The notes beneath the pieces were generated by a model. That model was not told where the DNA came from. It saw only the letters and a program-made list of their open reading frames with translations, and did not search any database. Positions 51,673 to 54,619 of a stretch of 54,619 nucleotides of DNA are shown here, piece after piece. Made by a program: the position numbers and the translations under genes. This stretch comes from Asparagopsis taxiformis. Its lineage: Eukaryota > Rhodophyta > Florideophyceae > Bonnemaisoniales > Bonnemaisoniaceae. Each line of letters starts with the position of its first letter. The first letter of the stretch is position 1. The stretch is taken from NCBI GenBank assembly GCA_030407315.1, contig JALQPE010002525.1:1-54619 (forward strand), given 5' to 3'.

Positions 51673-54600
51673 ATGGGCAATTCCTTCTCCGAACCAAACT
51701 CTTCCGTTCCTAATCCCACAACCTCCACCCCACCGTCTTCCAGTGCTCCTGTTTCTAGCGACACAAACCAACCCACACCTCAACCAACGCCTCAACTGAC
51801 CACCGACTCTCCCGCCTCATCCTCCACACCAGCACCAGTCTGCGCACTGCCCGTCTCGTCAACACTCCCGACGTCCTCACCGCCACCACATTCATCTCCG
51901 ACCCACTCCACTGCTCAACCCTCACACTCTGCTCCCCCAGTGCACCTCGTCCAAAGATCCCATTACGTCCCACCTATCCAGCGACCCATACTCGACCTGT
52001 CACCGTCCTCCACCACCCCCGAGAATGCTGTGAAGCGCGCCCTTCTGTCCGACGATTCATCGACAAACTCTATCGCACTTGTCGGTATGGGCGGCGCAGG
52101 CAAGACCACCATCCTGTGCGCTCTTGGCAATGACAGTGATGTCATGGACAAATACCATGACGGTGTGTGGTTCTTTGAACTTGGTCACGACGTTACGCTC
52201 TCCTCCTTTGTCCAGCAACTACAAGCATTTGTCAAATCCACACTCCCAGAATTTTCACAAGTTTTCACTGAACTGGCCGCTTCCGAGCACACGCACCGCA
52301 CAATGGTCACCCAACTCATGAAGCATCTCGTGACCAAACATTTCCTGTTGCTCTTCGATGATGTCTGGGATGTGAATGCGAGTGTGTACAAGTTGGTGTG
52401 TGTGATGTGCAATGTGGTGCAATGCAATGACAATGGTTTGTTGAGAATGCTGACATCGACACGGAGCAGTGATATGGCCGATGACCTTGCAGACGTCACA
52501 GTACCACTCAATCCCGAGGAATTGGACGCGGAAAAGGCGCTCGGCATATTCTGCCGCAATGCCAAAATCGATACCTCCGATGTCCCGTCGCTCTCTGCTG
52601 AAAACCAGCACTCGCTGCGCTGCATTATCGAAACGTGTGCTGGATTGGCGCTTGCTCTGAGTGTTGCTGGCTCTGGAGTGAGGCAGGCGATAGACCGGAA
52701 GCTGGGTCGGTGTGACGAGAGTGCCATCAGTGTGTACTGGGGGCGACTGAAGACGAAGCCTCGACAACTCGGCGGTGCCGAACGGGGAGGTGGACACCCC
52801 GGCCTGACTAGTGCAGTGGAGACAAGTGTGCAGTTTCTGGAGGAGAGGTGGGAGTCGACAAAGAGGACAGAAGAACTGGCAGATGAACTGAGTGCGAGAG
52901 ACATGTTTCGATCGCTGTGCATTGTGCAGAAGCATATGATAGTGCCGGTGAATGTGTTTGAGCGGATGTGGGGTGTGACAGATGTGCAGGCAGGAGTGGC
53001 GATGTTGTCACGAAACAGTCTGGTATCCGAAGTGTGTGAGGAGGGCCAAGGGATTGTGGGAGTGGGGGTGCACGATTTGGTGCTGGATATGAGTGTGAAG
53101 ATGAGTGAGAGAGAAGGTGGAGTGGAGAAGTGGCATGGGAGGCTGGTGGATACATACGTGGCGTCGGGGAATGGAAGCAATGGAGAGAGGGATATGGAAG
53201 AACATGAATGGTGGGAGCTGAAGAAAGATGACAAGTACATGAGCGAAAACATTGTGCGACACCTGCTCGGAGCTGGGCGGGTGAGTGCTGCGCTGAAGCT
53301 GTTGACGGATTATCGGTGGATCGAGAAGATGAATAAGAATGAAGAACGAGCACCGTTCCAGAAGGTCATGAGCGAGCTGGAACTGGTACGAAGGCATTTA
53401 GAAGAAGAAGAGAAGGGAGAAATTGGAAGAAGAGTAGTCCGTGATCTGGACGTTGTCACAAGGGCAATGGAGAGTTGTACGGTGCCTTACTGCGTGAATA
53501 ATCGAGAAGAATGTACGTTTCAACTATTTGGGCGACTTTGCGATGTTGAGAGCGAGAGTGGGTTGGTAGAGCGAATAGCGTGTAGTATTGAGGAGTATGC
53601 GGAGCGGCCTTGGGCTCGTTGTGGGCCTGGGGTGTTGAGGAGTGGGAGAAGCTTGTTGCGACGTGTACTGGAGGTAGAGGGTCATGGAACATGCATATGT
53701 CTGAGGAGTGGAGGGGAAGAAGTGATTATGGGAGGGGGGAGGGGGAAGATTTGGGTGTTGGATGGTCGAGATGGGAGGGTGAAGAAGACGCTGGTTGGAG
53801 AAGAAGATAGTGCTATCGTGGGTGTGTTTTTCGACTGCATTTCGGAGTTGATATATTCATGCGATGATAGAGGACAAGTGACTATCTGGAAAGAGGAGAA
53901 GAAGTTGCAATCAATGCATGCAGAAGTAGAAGACGAAGAAGATTGGATCTGTTGTATGCAAGTGTTACCGTCGTCTAAGAAAGTGGTTCTAGGAACTGCT
54001 AAAGGCCGACTACTGTGGATGGATGTAACGAGCGGGAGAGTAGTTGGAACTGTCGCCGCGCATGCCAACGAAGTGAGTTCGCTGGCAATGGGAGGAAGCG
54101 AAACTGTGATGGTGTCTGGATCGTTGGATGGAACGATCCGTGCGTGGGATACGAAAAGCTTCGACGACAGTGGCACTGTGTTCGAGGGGCACACAGGATT
54201 GGTGACCAGCGTGGCATTGAGCGCTGATGGGAGACTACTGGCCTCAGCGTCGTTGGATGACAGAAGCGTTCGTCTTTGGGACGTGCCGAGTGGTGAGCTA
54301 CTATGGACATCACCTGTCGGATATTGCACTGTGGTTTGCGTCCTGTTCAGTAGCGATGAACGCTTGTTGTATTCTATGGGCCCCAAGGAAACGAGGGTAT
54401 GGCGGGTGGAGAACAGTGGTCGTGACGTGTCACTGGCGCACACTCTCCCTATTTCGTCATATCCATTTTCCAATTCGTACGGTCTGGGAGACGGCCCGCA
54501 ACTAATCGTGTTGAGTGATGGTCGAGTACAAATTTGGGATGCGCGACAAGTCGACTGCAGCGACGATTCGTTCGGTGCATTTCTTCAGGGGGCGTCATGA
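51673..54600 (+). CDS. G4: NB-ARC-WD40 protein, end apparently frameshifted
   Basis: 975 codons from ATG in ACCATGG context. The N-terminus MGNSFSEP fits the N-myristoylation consensus (Gly2, Ser6); G2 and G3 have MDHSFS instead. A Pro/Ser/Thr-rich region follows. The NB-ARC domain has P-loop GMGGAGKTT (138-146), Walker B LLLFDDVWD (D229, D230), GLALAL in place of GLPLAL and a VHD motif. The helical linker and WD40 blades (GTIRAWDT, SVRLWDV) are very close to G3. Compared with G3 the sequence has 2 extra bases near 54590, and TGA follows at 54598-54600. The G3-like frame resumes (KFGVSE) in the last bases of the window. So the protein probably lost half its WD40 region and its TIR, unless this is a sequencing error. 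Whether a TIR domain follows lies outside the window. Confidence 0.8.
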   Translation: MGNSFSEPNSSVPNPTTSTPPSSSAPVSSDTNQPTPQPTPQLTTDSPASSSTPAPVCALPVSSTLPTSSPPPHSSPTHSTAQPSHSAPPVHLVQRSHYVPPIQRPILDLSPSSTTPENAVKRALLSDDSSTNSIALVGMGGAGKTTILCALGNDSDVMDKYHDGVWFFELGHDVTLSSFVQQLQAFVKSTLPEFSQVFTELAASEHTHRTMVTQLMKHLVTKHFLLLFDDVWDVNASVYKLVCVMCNVVQCNDNGLLRMLTSTRSSDMADDLADVTVPLNPEELDAEKALGIFCRNAKIDTSDVPSLSAENQHSLRCIIETCAGLALALSVAGSGVRQAIDRKLGRCDESAISVYWGRLKTKPRQLGGAERGGGHPGLTSAVETSVQFLEERWESTKRTEELADELSARDMFRSLCIVQKHMIVPVNVFERMWGVTDVQAGVAMLSRNSLVSEVCEEGQGIVGVGVHDLVLDMSVKMSEREGGVEKWHGRLVDTYVASGNGSNGERDMEEHEWWELKKDDKYMSENIVRHLLGAGRVSAALKLLTDYRWIEKMNKNEERAPFQKVMSELELVRRHLEEEEKGEIGRRVVRDLDVVTRAMESCTVPYCVNNREECTFQLFGRLCDVESESGLVERIACSIEEYAERPWARCGPGVLRSGRSLLRRVLEVEGHGTCICLRSGGEEVIMGGGRGKIWVLDGRDGRVKKTLVGEEDSAIVGVFFDCISELIYSCDDRGQVTIWKEEKKLQSMHAEVEDEEDWICCMQVLPSSKKVVLGTAKGRLLWMDVTSGRVVGTVAAHANEVSSLAMGGSETVMVSGSLDGTIRAWDTKSFDDSGTVFEGHTGLVTSVALSADGRLLASASLDDRSVRLWDVPSGELLWTSPVGYCTVVCVLFSSDERLLYSMGPKETRVWRVENSGRDVSLAHTLPISSYPFSNSYGLGDGPQLIVLSDGRVQIWDARQVDCSDDSFGAFLQGAS

Positions 54601-54619
54601 AATTTGGAGTTTCTGAGAA

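Noticed and set aside
52185..53252. 355-codon minus-strand frame opposite G4
   Set aside because: It is the antisense of the NB-ARC coding region. Its Ser/Pro/Thr-rich, Cys-rich composition is a codon shadow.
1..54619. tRNA and rRNA genes
   Set aside because: No T-arm or B-box pattern with a foldable cloverleaf was noticed by eye. The initiator tRNA resemblance at the two primer-binding sites is only 12-14 bases long.

Overview
The window is eukaryotic nuclear DNA: intron-less multi-domain genes, Ty1/copia LTR retrotransposons, MITE-like repeats and large duplicated blocks, with no operons, ribosome-binding sites or bacterial gene spacing. Compact intron-poor genes, roughly balanced base composition and NB-ARC/WD40/TIR proteins with an abundance of copia elements would suit a multicellular red alga (a florideophyte such as Chondrus). 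That assignment is an inference; nothing in the sequence fixes the species.

Layout. Positions 1-11063 are a repeat-built region with no intact gene. Related inverted, subterminally repeated ends lie at 1-270 and 10757-11063. Between them are a minisatellite (388-525), a degenerate tandem array (890-2290) and a 6.8 kb foldback-like element (2811-9630) with two inverted arms of about 2.1 kb. Its centre holds relics of a TIR domain and of a copia RNase H. Positions 11064-16085 are a copia element (Copia-1) with a full-length 1487-codon gag-pol frame, inserted into an NLR-like gene whose 3' part (G1) follows at 16086-17521. Positions 17522-28200 are duplicated intergenic blocks (A and B) carrying decayed TIR relics. 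G2 (29088-33520) is an NB-ARC-WD40-TIR pseudogene. Positions 33521-36975 are intergenic duplications. Copia-2 (36976-42253) has 131 bp LTRs and a perfect 5 bp target-site duplication. G3 (43160-47593) is an intact 1477-aa NB-ARC-WD40-TIR gene. Positions 47594-51672 are the third intergenic block (C) and the G4 leader. G4 (51673-54600) is an NB-ARC-WD40 gene cut by an apparent frameshift just before the window ends.

The biological centre of the window is a tandem family of STAND-class NTPases. Their order is Pro/Ser-rich N-terminus, NB-ARC, helical linker, long WD40 region and C-terminal TIR domain: an Apaf-1-like body with the signalling TIR at the opposite end from plant TIR-NLRs. At least seven copies or relics are visible, from intact (G3) through singly or multiply broken (G4, G1, G2) to short TIR remnants. 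Retrotransposons, a 73-bp LTR-like element, nonsense mutations, frameshifts and apparent gene conversion have all worked on the cluster. This is the birth-and-death pattern known for immune-receptor families; an immune role here is inferred from domains only.

No tRNA, rRNA or CRISPR was recognised. Gene boundaries rest on open frames and paralogue comparison within the window.
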